The notes under the pieces were generated by a model, which searched no databases, had not been told where the DNA came from, and worked only from the letters and a program-made list of their open reading frames with translations. From positions 2,666,001-2,730,000 of the forward strand of contig NZ_CP170094.1 of assembly GCF_042180575.1 (NCBI RefSeq): DNA of 64,000 bases, in the 5' to 3' direction. How positions within the stretch are numbered: position 1 is the stretch's first letter; every line of letters begins with the position of its first letter. Of this stretch, positions 1 through 8,623 are shown one piece after another. Position numbers and translations under genes: made by a program. Source of the DNA: Bernardetia sp042180575 (GTDB taxonomy: Bacteria; Bacteroidota; Bacteroidia; Cytophagales; Bernardetiaceae).

Positions 1-94
1 CTTAAAATGAATCTAATACAAAGCTCATAAAATTGTGAAATGATTTGAATAAATATAATCATCTCCCAAAACTACTCACTAGACTAATTATTTT

Positions 95-277
95 ATGAAA
101 CTCAAAAAATTAATTCTTTTACAATTAACTCTTTTTTTCGGTTTAGCAATTATGGTTGCCTGTGAACGTAACGAAGAATGTGCATTAAGTGCTGCACAAA
201 ATATTGAAAAAGATTCAAAAAAATTAGAAGTTTCTAGTTATTCAGTTACTTCCACTATTCCGATTCTTAATAAATGA
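95..277 (+). CDS. small putative lipoprotein
   Basis: This 60-residue reading frame starts with a Lys-rich N-terminus (MKLKKLIL), then a hydrophobic stretch ending in a lipobox-like MVAC with Cys at residue 23. That would make it a signal-peptidase-II-processed lipoprotein with a mature part of only about 38 residues. No domain is recognisable and nothing in the mature part suggests a function. Small lipoproteins of this type are common in Bacteroidota, but the frame is short enough that a chance ORF cannot be excluded. It stands alone, with about 660 bases of non-coding DNA downstream. Confidence 0.45.
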   Translation: MKLKKLILLQLTLFFGLAIMVACERNEECALSAAQNIEKDSKKLEVSSYSVTSTIPILNK

Positions 278-942
278 TATTCAAACGTTACACATCCGTT
301 TTTTAACTCTATATCCCCTTTATAATATTAAAAAGATATTTTTGTAGCATTTTTTGAATTTCTTATCAAGCCTTATTTTAATTTTGCATTCTCCTAGAAA
401 CAAGTTAGAATAAGGTTTTTTATATCAAATTACCAAAACAAAATACAAGCATCTAGTTTTTAAACACAAGTTTTACAAAGCAATATAGAGAACTGAAAAT
501 TGTATGACTCATATATTTAAAAAAATTGAACTTTAAATTTCCTATTCTACTATTTTTTTCTAAAATTTGTAAATAAATTTATCTTATTTAGGAAGTTAAG
601 CACAATAAAACGGCACTTTAAGCATTATTGATATAAGGGAAATTATATAAATGGTTTTTATGTATCTTTGTAACCTTTATAAACGAGCATTTTGAAAAAC
701 AGAATTAAGTTTTAGGTAAATTATTATTGTAACTAACAATTTTAATGAATCTTTGCTTGAAATTTGCAAGATTATAAAAACAGAATTAGGTTACAAAATT
801 TGAATGTAAACAAAACCTTTTTCCCAAAACAATTTAGAAAATACTAATACTAAGCAATTTATTGTTTTTTATTGAATCCAACTCAAACAAAAGATTTTAT
901 AGAAATTCAATACAATTTAAAAAGATTATAATACCACGCATT
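278..942. other. AT-rich non-coding stretch upstream of gldJ
   Basis: I see no credible gene in these 665 bases. There is an exact Bacteroidota -7 motif, TATCTTTG, at 663-670, but no good -33 partner at the right spacing. A short direct repeat (AAAACAGAATTA followed by A/G-GTT) appears near 699 and 778. The stretch probably holds the gldJ promoter, but I cannot place it firmly. Confidence 0.4.
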
Positions 943-2178
943 ATGGCAAAATTGAGTTTTCAGTTCAGCGCATTATTTATCCTAGCTTTAGGATTAATGC
1001 TAGGAGGTTGTAACAAAAAACCACCAACAAGTACCGACCCTGGTAAAAAAAGTACAGCTACAGGAGTAGCCTTTGGTAAAAAGAAACCAAATGGCGAAGA
1101 AGGTGGCTTTAAAGTAGAAAAATTTAAAGGACAACCTGCTGGTCCTAACCTTGTCTTTATTGAAGGTGGTCGTCATATTTTAGGTTCTTTTGAAGAAAAC
1201 GTAGAAATGACAGCATCTGATAACATCGAAAATACAGTTACGATTAAGTCCTTTTACATGGATGAAACAGAAATTGCAAATATTCACTGGTTGGAGTATA
1301 TGCACTATTTATTACAAGATTCTTCTCAACAAGCTTATGAAGAGTCATTGCCAGATACAACAGTTTGGTCTGCCGAATTAGCTTATAATGACCCTTATGT
1401 TGATCACTACTTACGTTACCCAGGTTTTCGTTATTTCCCAGTTGTGGGAGTTTCTTGGAAACAAGCAAGTGATTATTCACTTTGGCGTACAAGTATGGTA
1501 AACAATGGCTTGGCTATGAAAAGTGGTAAAAAAGATGTAAAAGAATTAGCTAAAAATGGCGAACGTATTCCATTAGAATCAGGTGTAGTTTTACCTGGAT
1601 ATCGTCTTCCTACAGAAGCAGAATGGGAATATGCAGCAAAAGGCTTAATCGGAACACAATATTTGGATGAAGCACAAGATTATGCTCGTCTTTATCCTTG
1701 GGATGGTCACTCACTTCGTAATCCTTACGGAAAGCAAATGGGTCAATTCTTGGCTAACTTCAAACGTGGTCGTGGTGATTATGCAGGTATTGCAGGTGCA
1801 TTGAATGATGGTGCAATGATTACGACTTGGATTTACTCATATCCTCCAAATGATTTTGGTCTTTATAATATGGCTGGTAACGTAAATGAATGGGTTTGGG
1901 ATATTTATCGCCCAGGTTCATTTGAAGATTTTGGTGGAGAGCCAAATGCAGATTTGAATCCTATTCGTCGTAATGACTTCTTAGACAAATCTGAAGATTA
2001 TGACTTTGCTAACTTCGAAACTCTTATTAATAACCATGTTCGTGTTTATAAAGGAGGTTCTTGGAAAGATGTCGCTTATTGGTTATCTCCAGGTACTCGT
2101 CGTTATATTGAAGAAGATTCTTCTACTTCTCATATTGGTTTCCGTTGTGCGATGATTCGTGCTGATAGCGATAACTAA
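943..2178 (+). CDS. gldJ: gliding motility lipoprotein GldJ (SUMF1/FGE-fold)
   Basis: Outer-membrane-associated lipoprotein of the gliding/type IX secretion machinery. The start is placed at the ATG at 943 because it yields a clean signal peptide (MAKLSFQF..) ending in the lipobox LGGC with Cys23; an in-frame TTG at 862 would add an implausible N-terminal extension. The rest is one formylglycine-generating-enzyme/sulfatase-modifying-factor fold: VFIEGGRHILGS at the start, DETEIANIHWLEYM, PVVGVSWKQASDY, RLPTEAEWEYAAKG, NMAGNVNEWVWD and GGSWKD...GFRCA at the end. This is the family of GldJ and GldK. I favour GldJ because of the YNDPYVDHYLRYPG-type insert and because gldL, gldM and gldN do not follow. 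No catalytic FGE activity is expected of GldJ. A hairpin terminator follows, so it appears to be monocistronic. Confidence 0.85.
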   Translation: MAKLSFQFSALFILALGLMLGGCNKKPPTSTDPGKKSTATGVAFGKKKPNGEEGGFKVEKFKGQPAGPNLVFIEGGRHILGSFEENVEMTASDNIENTVTIKSFYMDETEIANIHWLEYMHYLLQDSSQQAYEESLPDTTVWSAELAYNDPYVDHYLRYPGFRYFPVVGVSWKQASDYSLWRTSMVNNGLAMKSGKKDVKELAKNGERIPLESGVVLPGYRLPTEAEWEYAAKGLIGTQYLDEAQDYARLYPWDGHSLRNPYGKQMGQFLANFKRGRGDYAGIAGALNDGAMITTWIYSYPPNDFGLYNMAGNVNEWVWDIYRPGSFEDFGGEPNADLNPIRRNDFLDKSEDYDFANFETLINNHVRVYKGGSWKDVAYWLSPGTRRYIEEDSSTSHIGFRCAMIRADSDN

Positions 2179-2210
2179 AATTTGAATTTAGAAATATAAA
2201 GATATATTGA

Positions 2211-2246
2211 AAGCCTTTTACTTTTAAAGTAGAAGGCTTTTTTTTT
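2211..2246 (+). terminator. intrinsic terminator after gldJ
   Basis: AAGCCTTTTACTT pairs with AAGTAGAAGGCTT, with one mismatch, and is followed by eight T residues. It lies 33 bases after the gldJ stop codon. Confidence 0.8.
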
Positions 2247-2415
2247 AGACTTACCTAGAACTAAATTTATTTAATCTAGTAAATCAATTCATTTGACGAA
2301 AAATATACTCTTCTGTCTTTGATTATTAACTCTCGGTATTTACTTTGTAGATAAATTTAAGATAAAATACTAATAAAATGCTAATCGATAGTTCTATAAT
2401 TATTCTTATATAAAA

Positions 2416-3861
2416 ATGTCCATCTCTACTTCAAATAATTTGACAAACAACAAAACACAAGAAGAAAAAATTCATATCATTGATTTATCACTCAAAGCAC
2501 TGACTTTTGATTATCTCTTACGTTGGATTTCTTTGGGTAGTTATCGTTTGATTTTTGGAGAAAGTGTTCAAGGTTCACATTTGATTTTCTTTTTCTCTCT
2601 ACAGTTATTGATTATTATTTTTACACTTGGTTTTGTTTTTTGGAGAGAATATGTATTTCGTGTCAATAATGACCCCAAATATTCCATGCCAGATTCTATT
2701 GAACTTATTTGGAAACAATTTTGGGAATTGATTTATAAAAAACGAAAATATGAAATTGTAGGCTCTTCATTCTCTATGTTGTTACGCTTCTTTTTTGTTA
2801 TTACATTTACTTATATGGTAGTTTCGGCTTCCTTTGATAAGATAGTATTTGATGGTTATAAGGCTAATTTAATAGGTTTTGCAGGAACACTTTCTTTTTT
2901 TGTATATGGTATTTGGATATATTTTATTTCTCATTTTAGTGTTCCTGATTCCGAATTTCGTCCAGTTCAAGCTCTAATTAGTGCAGCCAGTCGTAGAAAA
3001 GATAATTTATCAGAACTTTTAGAATCCGACTTACAAATAGACAAAATAAATGAAATAGAAAACAATCCAATAGATACGAATGATACAGAAATTTTAGAAA
3101 TAGAAGGCGAAGTTAGAAACCTCATGAACCGAGTAGAAGCCTATATCTTAGAGAGTGTTATGTTTGGCGCACTTACTTTCTCAGGTTTTTTGACAATTAT
3201 TGCATCAGATACAGATAGATTAAATTATGTTAGTATGCGTCGTTTTGGTTACAATATCGTTGAGTTTATGCTTGATTTAATTGTCTTTGAATTCAAAAAA
3301 TTAGAAGAATATCACATTTTTACTACTGATCCAGAGCATTTACTTGTTTTGATAATGTTTCAAACAGTTCTTTGTGCTTTATTTTTCTTGATGGTTATTG
3401 CAGCACGATTAAAGTTTAGCAAGACAGCCGAACAGATTGATAATACTGTTCGCCTTGCACGTTCTTACAATGATAAAGAGGAAGAAGTTTATATTCTTAA
3501 ATTACAATCTCCTCATAACACGCTTTTAGATAAGCGTTTGATTGTGCTGAATCGTAAAATATCTCAACTCGTCTTGCAAGCTGCTGACCTTATCAAAGAA
3601 GTACATCCTGTCATCGCTTATATGAGTTTTCTCCGAAATATGGGTGTTTTGTTTTTCTTATTTATCATAATTACCAGTCTTTTGTTTTTTAATACTACGG
3701 TCGCTATTTTCTTTGGTGCAATGTCATTGACTGCTTATGTCTATAAACAATTTGATACGTGGTATCGTCAGAAACGTATGCAAAGAATTATTAATCAACA
3801 TCAAGGAATAGAAAAATCTATTGTTATTGAAGAAGTAGAAAAAGAAGTAACTGTTATTTAA
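2416..3861 (+). CDS. multi-span membrane protein of unknown function
   Basis: I do not recognise this 481-residue protein. It has about seven hydrophobic helices: roughly residues 55-77, 118-140, 150-173, 245-262 (weak), 308-332 and a pair at 408-445. A charged cytoplasmic-type region with many Glu and Asn lies at about 185-240, and a second charged region at about 335-400 (KFSKTAEQIDNTVRLARSYN). The N-terminal 25 residues are polar, so there is no signal peptide. It ends in an acidic tail (EEVEKEVTVI). The next gene starts 17 bases downstream, so it probably shares a transcript with the PepSY-like and DUF2490 genes. It could be a channel-like or sensor-like integral membrane protein, but no motif decides this. 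Confidence 0.75.
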   Translation: MSISTSNNLTNNKTQEEKIHIIDLSLKALTFDYLLRWISLGSYRLIFGESVQGSHLIFFFSLQLLIIIFTLGFVFWREYVFRVNNDPKYSMPDSIELIWKQFWELIYKKRKYEIVGSSFSMLLRFFFVITFTYMVVSASFDKIVFDGYKANLIGFAGTLSFFVYGIWIYFISHFSVPDSEFRPVQALISAASRRKDNLSELLESDLQIDKINEIENNPIDTNDTEILEIEGEVRNLMNRVEAYILESVMFGALTFSGFLTIIASDTDRLNYVSMRRFGYNIVEFMLDLIVFEFKKLEEYHIFTTDPEHLLVLIMFQTVLCALFFLMVIAARLKFSKTAEQIDNTVRLARSYNDKEEEVYILKLQSPHNTLLDKRLIVLNRKISQLVLQAADLIKEVHPVIAYMSFLRNMGVLFFLFIIITSLLFFNTTVAIFFGAMSLTAYVYKQFDTWYRQKRMQRIINQHQGIEKSIVIEEVEKEVTVI

Positions 3862-3878
3862 GCAAAAACTCTTAAAAA

Positions 3879-4442
3879 ATGAAAATAATTTTAACCCTTA
3901 TTTTCTTATTATTTTTTTCTTTTTATTCTTATTCACAATCTAAACTAGAAATAGAAGAACGAATAGACAAAGAAAATGCTCCTCTTGCTGCTCAAGAATT
4001 TATAGACTCTTTGTATTTTTCTTCAAAAATAAAATGGTTTGTCGAACAAGATTATGACAGAAAAACGTATGAAGCCAAAACCAAATCTGAAGGAAAAAAG
4101 TACAGTATTGAGTTTGATACGTTGGGGCAACTAGAAGATATAGAATTAGAAATAAAATGGAAACAAATTCCTATTTCTACTCAACATAAAATTTGTCAAA
4201 AACTAAATAGTAATTTTAAAAAACATAAAATCAAAAAAATTCAGATTCAGTATAGTGGAAACTCAACGGATTTACTTAATTTAAAGACTACTATTAAAAA
4301 TCTAATTATCAAATATGAAATTGTATTAAAGGGGCAAAAAAAATCTCAAACTCTATTTTATGAATATTTATTTTCAGAAGAAGGAGATTTTGAACAAGAA
4401 TTACAATTTGATTTTAGAAATACTGACCATTTAGAATATTAA
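3879..4442 (+). CDS. secreted PepSY-like protein
   Basis: A 187-residue exported protein with a signal peptide (about residues 1-20, ending SYSQ). The mature part carries two weakly similar alpha/beta units. The first has the pattern APLAAQEFIDSLYF...IKWFVEQDYDRKTYEAKTKSEGKKYSIEFDTLGQLEDIE, typical of periplasmic PepSY-like/BLIP-like domains (helix, then strands reading 'Y-x-A-x-x-x-x-x-G-x-x-x-x-I-x-F-D-x-x-G'). Such domains are thought to bind peptides or inhibit proteases, but no ligand can be named here. It lies 5 bases upstream of a DUF2490 protein, which suggests a joint envelope role. Confidence 0.65.
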   Translation: MKIILTLIFLLFFSFYSYSQSKLEIEERIDKENAPLAAQEFIDSLYFSSKIKWFVEQDYDRKTYEAKTKSEGKKYSIEFDTLGQLEDIELEIKWKQIPISTQHKICQKLNSNFKKHKIKKIQIQYSGNSTDLLNLKTTIKNLIIKYEIVLKGQKKSQTLFYEYLFSEEGDFEQELQFDFRNTDHLEY

Positions 4443-4447
4443 GAGCA

Positions 4448-5143
4448 GTGATAAAGAAAGATATAATTTTAGTTGTGGGCTTATTTTTTAGCATTTTATT
4501 TAGTTCTCTAGCTCAATCTACTTATACTATTGGTGTTCTTCCTTCATTTACACTAACAAAAAAGTTAAATCCAAACTGGAAAATTAGTACAAATGCACAA
4601 GTTCGTTTTTCTGCATATCAAGGCGAATTTTCCAATTCAGAAATGTTTCAAACAAATGTTGATTATGTTTTGACAGATATTTCTATTCTAGTAAATAGAA
4701 AAGTAAGTTTGAATACCTCATTGGCAGTAGGATACTTGACTAGGTTTAGAAATAATGAACATCATAACCGACTATTCCAACAATTCATCATATCTCAAAA
4801 ATATAATTCTCTAGGTATAGTACATCGTTTTTCTACTGACCAAACTTTTAGACCTAACCAAAAAACAGAATTTAGAGGGCGTTACCGTTTAGCTTTTGAT
4901 AGACCTTTAAAGGGAAATAAACTCAATCCAAAAGAATTTTACTTAAAAGTAAATAATGAGTATTTAATCTCTCTACAAAATCAAGAATGGAATAATGAAA
5001 TTAGACTCATTCCTTTTCTAGGTTTTGCTTTTACAGACAAAAACAAATTAGAGATGGGAATAGATTATCGTATTAGCTCTTTGGGAGATGAGTTTTTGAA
5101 AAATAATTTTTGGTGGAGTTTGAATTATTACTTGAGTTTTTGA
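4448..5143 (+). CDS. DUF2490-like outer membrane beta-barrel protein
   Basis: A 231-residue exported protein starting at GTG 4448, five bases after the preceding stop. The signal peptide ends at SSLAQ (about residue 23). The mature chain alternates polar and hydrophobic residues in beta-strand style and ends with aromatic Phe (NYYLSF), the usual signal of outer-membrane barrel proteins. The motifs YRLAFDRPL and LRLIPF..-type strand pairs (NEIRLIPFLGFAFTDKNKLEMGIDYRIS) match the DUF2490 family seen widely in Bacteroidota. Function is unknown for the family. It is probably co-transcribed with the PepSY-like gene. Confidence 0.7.
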   Translation: MIKKDIILVVGLFFSILFSSLAQSTYTIGVLPSFTLTKKLNPNWKISTNAQVRFSAYQGEFSNSEMFQTNVDYVLTDISILVNRKVSLNTSLAVGYLTRFRNNEHHNRLFQQFIISQKYNSLGIVHRFSTDQTFRPNQKTEFRGRYRLAFDRPLKGNKLNPKEFYLKVNNEYLISLQNQEWNNEIRLIPFLGFAFTDKNKLEMGIDYRISSLGDEFLKNNFWWSLNYYLSF

Positions 5144-5154
5144 GTACCAAAATT

Positions 5155-5203
5155 AAAAAAACCATTTATCAAAAAGTAATTAACTTTAGATAAATGGTTT
5201 TTT
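5155..5203 (+). terminator. intrinsic terminator
   Basis: AAAAAACCATTTATC and GATAAATGGTTTTTT form a perfect 15-bp stem around a 19-base loop. It ends the membrane protein/PepSY-like/DUF2490 transcript. Confidence 0.8.
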
Positions 5204-5277
5204 AGATTATAATAACCCATTATTTGAATAAACAGGTTTTGGAAGTATTTAATTGTGTGTTTTTGAGTAGAGTTTAT

Positions 5278-5919
5278 TTAATTCAGTTGATTTTTAGATT
5301 CTACAACAGAATTATGACTCAAACTTTGACTTGAATTTGATTTTTTATCATTAGCTGTATAAAGCCATAATTCAAATTCACGTTCTTCTTGCAAGTTGGG
5401 GTTTGGCGAACCATTGATATTAACCCAACGCAAGATTTCCTCATTTATCTTTTCCTTATTTTGTATTTTTTTATACAACGTACTACGATAAAGTTTGGAA
5501 GTTCCGAAAGCAAAACAAAAATTAGTAATTGCTATGAGCTTTGTGCCTTTTAGTTTCAAATTTTTCTTTACCCATCTTTTAGAGTAATTCAAATCATGAA
5601 GCAATAAAGAATCAGCTTGCTTTTCAGTGATGCCTCCTAAAAGTGCGCTATCTCTTTTGGTAATCAAATGACCATAACCAATAGTTTGATAGCCTGCTGC
5701 ACAATTATAAGGCTCTAACATAAGTCCTTCTCTGCTTTTAATGCGAGTGATAAGACTATCCCATGTATATAGGACTTTTACTTCATTTTCTATAAAATCA
5801 TCTTCATCGCCGTCTTCTAAACTGATAGTCGGTTGAATGACTAGCGTGTTAGAAGGTGAATTGAACGATGTAATGAATAAAACAAAAATTGACAAAGTAA
5901 CTATTTTGACATATATCAT
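5278..5919 (-). CDS. membrane-anchored GH24 (T4/P21-type) lysozyme
   Basis: A peptidoglycan muramidase of glycoside hydrolase family 24. The start is taken at the ATG at 5919 (MIYVKIVTLSIFVLF), because this gives an N-terminal signal peptide or membrane anchor; an in-frame ATG at 5964 would put 15 polar residues in front. The active-site segment reads SREGLMLEPYNCAAGYQTIG, then YGH. The spacing E-8x-C-5x-T matches the GH24 catalytic triad, in which Cys in place of Asp is a known lambdoid-endolysin variant. LNYSKRWVKKNLK and the downstream NFCFAFGTSKLYRSTLYKKI block fit the helical lobe. No holin, spanin or phage structural gene is nearby, so it looks like a domesticated cell-wall enzyme rather than prophage. 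Monocistronic. Confidence 0.8.
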   Translation of the reverse strand: MIYVKIVTLSIFVLFITSFNSPSNTLVIQPTISLEDGDEDDFIENEVKVLYTWDSLITRIKSREGLMLEPYNCAAGYQTIGYGHLITKRDSALLGGITEKQADSLLLHDLNYSKRWVKKNLKLKGTKLIAITNFCFAFGTSKLYRSTLYKKIQNKEKINEEILRWVNINGSPNPNLQEEREFELWLYTANDKKSNSSQSLSHNSVVESKNQLN

Positions 5920-6288
5920 ATTTAGAGTTGATGGTGAACGGATGCAAAGGTAAGACCTTATCATTCACTTATCCAAATTCTAACTAATTGTTTTTCAGTA
6001 GGTTGTCTTTTTGACACTAAAGTAAAACAGCCTTTTTACCAAAATAAATTCTGTATTTTTCCCTTTTTACAGAATCTGACCTTATTATAAGTGATGTAAT
6101 TTATACTTTATTCTGAAACTGTAATCTTCACTTAATTCTTACATAAGAGTTAAAAATCTGCTCAAAAAATCTATTTTTTTAGTCAAACAATTTTTTAAAT
6201 TACACGTAGCGTTAATAAAATGACTGTTGGTCAGTTAATTTTTTGACTTTAGACTTTACTTAATACAATGGTAAAATGATTTTAGAGG
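5920..6288. other. non-coding stretch between the lysozyme gene and comM
   Basis: These 369 bases hold no credible gene. They include the upstream region of the minus-strand lysozyme gene and the 3' flank of comM. I see no strong hairpin or promoter match. Confidence 0.4.
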
Positions 6289-7827
6289 CTATGAGACCCA
6301 ATCGCTTCTATCCAAACTTCTGAACTGAATAGCCTCTGCAATGTGTGCTGTTTGTATAGTTGGACTATTTTGAAGGTCTGCAATGGTTCTAGAAACTTTC
6401 AGAATCCTATCATAAGCTCTTGCTGAAAGTCCTAATCTTTCCATTGCATTTTTTAAGAGGATTTTACTTGTTTCATCTATCTTGCAAATCTTTTTTACCA
6501 TTTGGGAGGGCATCATGGCATTGGAGTGGACAGAATCTATCACTTTAAAGCGTTCTTCTTGGATTTTTCTTGCCTTGATGACACGATTTCGTATTTCTTC
6601 ACTACTTTCAGCCTTTCTATTTGCCGTCATTTCATCGAAAGAAACAGGTGTTACCTCTACATGTAAATCAATTCTGTCTAATAAAGGACCACTAATTTTG
6701 TTCAAATATCGATGCACGATGCCTGTTCCACAGACACATTCTTTTTCTGGATGATTATAATATCCACACGGACAAGGATTCATACTAGCAATCAGCATAA
6801 AATTACAAGGAAATTCTACGGAGACTTTAGCCCTTGAGATAGTAACTTTTCTATCTTCTAAAGGCTGGCGCAACACTTCCAAAACACTACGCTTGTATTC
6901 AGGCAATTCATCTAAAAACAAAACTCCATTGTGAGCAAGTGAAATTTCTCCTGGTTGAGGATTTCCACCACCACCAACCAAAGCAACATCACTAATTGTA
7001 TGATGAGGCGAACGGTACGGACGAGTAGCAACAAGTGCAGCATTTTCGCCCAAATGTCCAGAAACAGAATGAATTTTTGTTGTTTCTAATGCTTCATGAA
7101 GTGTTAGAGGAGGTAAAATAGAAGACAAACGTTTGGCAAGCATTGTTTTTCCTGCCCCTGGTGGACCAATCATGATTACATTATGCCCTCCTGCTGCTGC
7201 AATTTCTAAAGCACGTTTTATATTTTCTTGTCCTTGTACATCTGCAAAATCAGCTTCGTATTCATTTTTTTGCTGACTAAAAATTTCTCTAGTATCGATT
7301 ACTAATGGTTCAATATTGAGTTCATCTTCAAAAAAACCGACTGCTTCTTCTAATGATTCGACAGGAATAATATCCAAATTATTTACGATAGCAGCTTCCT
7401 TTGCATTTTCTTTAGGCAAAACAAAACCTTTAAATCCTTGCTTTCTAGCTTCGATGGCAATAGAAAGAACACCACGAATAGGGCGTAGTTTTCCATCAAG
7501 AGCCAACTCTCCCAAAACAATATATTTATCAAAATTGGGAGCTGTGATTTGGTCAGAAGCAACAAGCAAGCCTAGTGCAATCGGTAAGTCATAAGCAGAA
7601 CCTTCTTTTCTGACATCAGCAGGTGCAAGATTGACAACTACTTTTTGGCGAGGAATACGAAATCCTAATTGTTTGACAGCAGATTCGACACGCTGCTCAC
7701 TTTCCTTGACAGCACTATCAGCCAAGCCGACAATTACGATTTTTGTTCCTTTAATAACATTGACTTCTATAGTTATAATATTTGCTTCGACACCGACTAC
7801 GGATGCTCCAAAAGTTTTAGCTATCAT
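6289..7827 (-). CDS. comM: YifB/ComM family Mg-chelatase-like AAA+ ATPase
   Basis: A 512-residue ATPase of the YifB/ComM family; in naturally competent bacteria ComM is a hexameric helicase that promotes branch migration during integration of incoming DNA. The N-terminal part (about 1-170) is the Lon-protease-like ChlI domain (KVVVNLAPADVRKEGSAYDL). The AAA+ core has Walker A GPPGAGKT at 221-228, Walker B around FLDELPEY and a sensor block (MLIASMNPCPCGYY), with the Cys-rich insert CPCGYYNHPEKECVC typical of the family. The C-terminal helical domain carries LSARAYDRILKVSRTIADL. Full length for the family. It stands alone, and no competence genes lie beside it. Confidence 0.92.
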   Translation of the reverse strand: MIAKTFGASVVGVEANIITIEVNVIKGTKIVIVGLADSAVKESEQRVESAVKQLGFRIPRQKVVVNLAPADVRKEGSAYDLPIALGLLVASDQITAPNFDKYIVLGELALDGKLRPIRGVLSIAIEARKQGFKGFVLPKENAKEAAIVNNLDIIPVESLEEAVGFFEDELNIEPLVIDTREIFSQQKNEYEADFADVQGQENIKRALEIAAAGGHNVIMIGPPGAGKTMLAKRLSSILPPLTLHEALETTKIHSVSGHLGENAALVATRPYRSPHHTISDVALVGGGGNPQPGEISLAHNGVLFLDELPEYKRSVLEVLRQPLEDRKVTISRAKVSVEFPCNFMLIASMNPCPCGYYNHPEKECVCGTGIVHRYLNKISGPLLDRIDLHVEVTPVSFDEMTANRKAESSEEIRNRVIKARKIQEERFKVIDSVHSNAMMPSQMVKKICKIDETSKILLKNAMERLGLSARAYDRILKVSRTIADLQNSPTIQTAHIAEAIQFRSLDRSDWVS

Positions 7828-7960
7828 TTTTATAATTTTGTTTATAATTGAACCTCAAATTAATCAAAAAAGAATTACAATAAAATAAATATTTTGATTT
7901 ATAGGACAAATACACTAAATTTTGAATGCCTTCATATTTATCATTATCAATAGTTTATTT

Positions 7961-8099
7961 GGTTCTCTGACAATTTTTGCACGATGTTGTTGGTGGGATC
8001 AACAACGGCAGGTTATAGCCGTTGTCGGTGTCTCCACCGACGACCACCAATGTTCAAAATTCGAAAAAATCAATAAGGTGCAAAAATTGTCAGACAACC
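7961..8099. mobile_element. MITE copy 1 with 8-bp target duplication
   Basis: A 139-bp element with imperfect 22-bp terminal inverted repeats (left end GGTTCTCTGACAATTTTTGC; right end its complement with two changes, ending GACAACC). It is flanked by a perfect 8-bp direct repeat GTTTATTT at 7953-7960 and 8100-8107. A second copy lies at 52277-52380 in the opposite orientation, also with an 8-bp duplication. This copy carries about 35 extra internal bases forming a hairpin around GTTGTTGGTGGGATCAACAA, next to the shared hairpin GTCGGTG-TCTC-CACCGAC. It has no room for a transposase, so it must be mobilised in trans. A short open frame that reads across it is not a gene. Confidence 0.85.
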
Positions 8100-8178
8100 G
8101 TTTATTTTTGAAAAAACTAAATAAGAATTCTATATATTTGGTTTGATTTTTACTAGAAGTAATTAACTTTTAAAACTT

Positions 8179-8613
8179 GTGTTTTTTCAAAAAAAAATAT
8201 TCCTTTTTATTTTTGTTCTTGTAGGGGTTATTCTTCCCTTTATTTTCTTGAAAGACATTTACCCTTTTCATCGTTTTGGAATGTTTGCCGAACCTATAAA
8301 GTATCAAGCGCAGTATGAAAAATTTTATATTTTCTACAAAAAAGAAACAGATAGTAACTTTACAGAATTACGACCACAAAATATTCCTCTCAATGCAAAT
8401 GCTTTTGAAATGCAACTCCGAAAACATCATTATCAACAGAAACATACCGATTTTATAAACGTTTTTGATGAAATAATAAGAAATAAAATAAATTTGAAAG
8501 AAAATCTAAAAAGTGGAAAAAAACTCAACTGGAAATGGTATCACGTCATTCAAAAACAAAATTCAGATAATAAGAATAATAAGTTAGATTCGTTGTGTGT
8601 ATTCTCAAATTAA
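8179..8613 (+). CDS. membrane-anchored protein of unknown function
   Basis: A 144-residue protein reading from GTG 8179 with one N-terminal hydrophobic helix (about residues 6-24, IFLFIFVLVGVILPFIFL) and a polar, Lys- and Asn-rich remainder. DIYPFHRFGMFAEP just after the helix resembles segments found beside HTTM-type membrane proteins. The gene ends 10 bases before the HTTM-like gene, so the two almost certainly form a two-gene operon, with this product probably acting as its partner. No catalytic motif is visible. The non-ATG start is the only one that includes the full hydrophobic helix. Confidence 0.65.
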   Translation: MFFQKKIFLFIFVLVGVILPFIFLKDIYPFHRFGMFAEPIKYQAQYEKFYIFYKKETDSNFTELRPQNIPLNANAFEMQLRKHHYQQKHTDFINVFDEIIRNKINLKENLKSGKKLNWKWYHVIQKQNSDNKNNKLDSLCVFSN

Positions 8614-8623
8614 GTTTTAATTA

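Noticed and set aside
862..942. N-terminal extension of gldJ from TTG 862
   Set aside because: It would place 27 residues before a perfect lipoprotein signal peptide; ATG 943 is the natural start.
7922..8146. A 74-codon open frame on the plus strand
   Set aside because: It reads straight through the MITE and its hairpins; the product is an artefact of the repeat.
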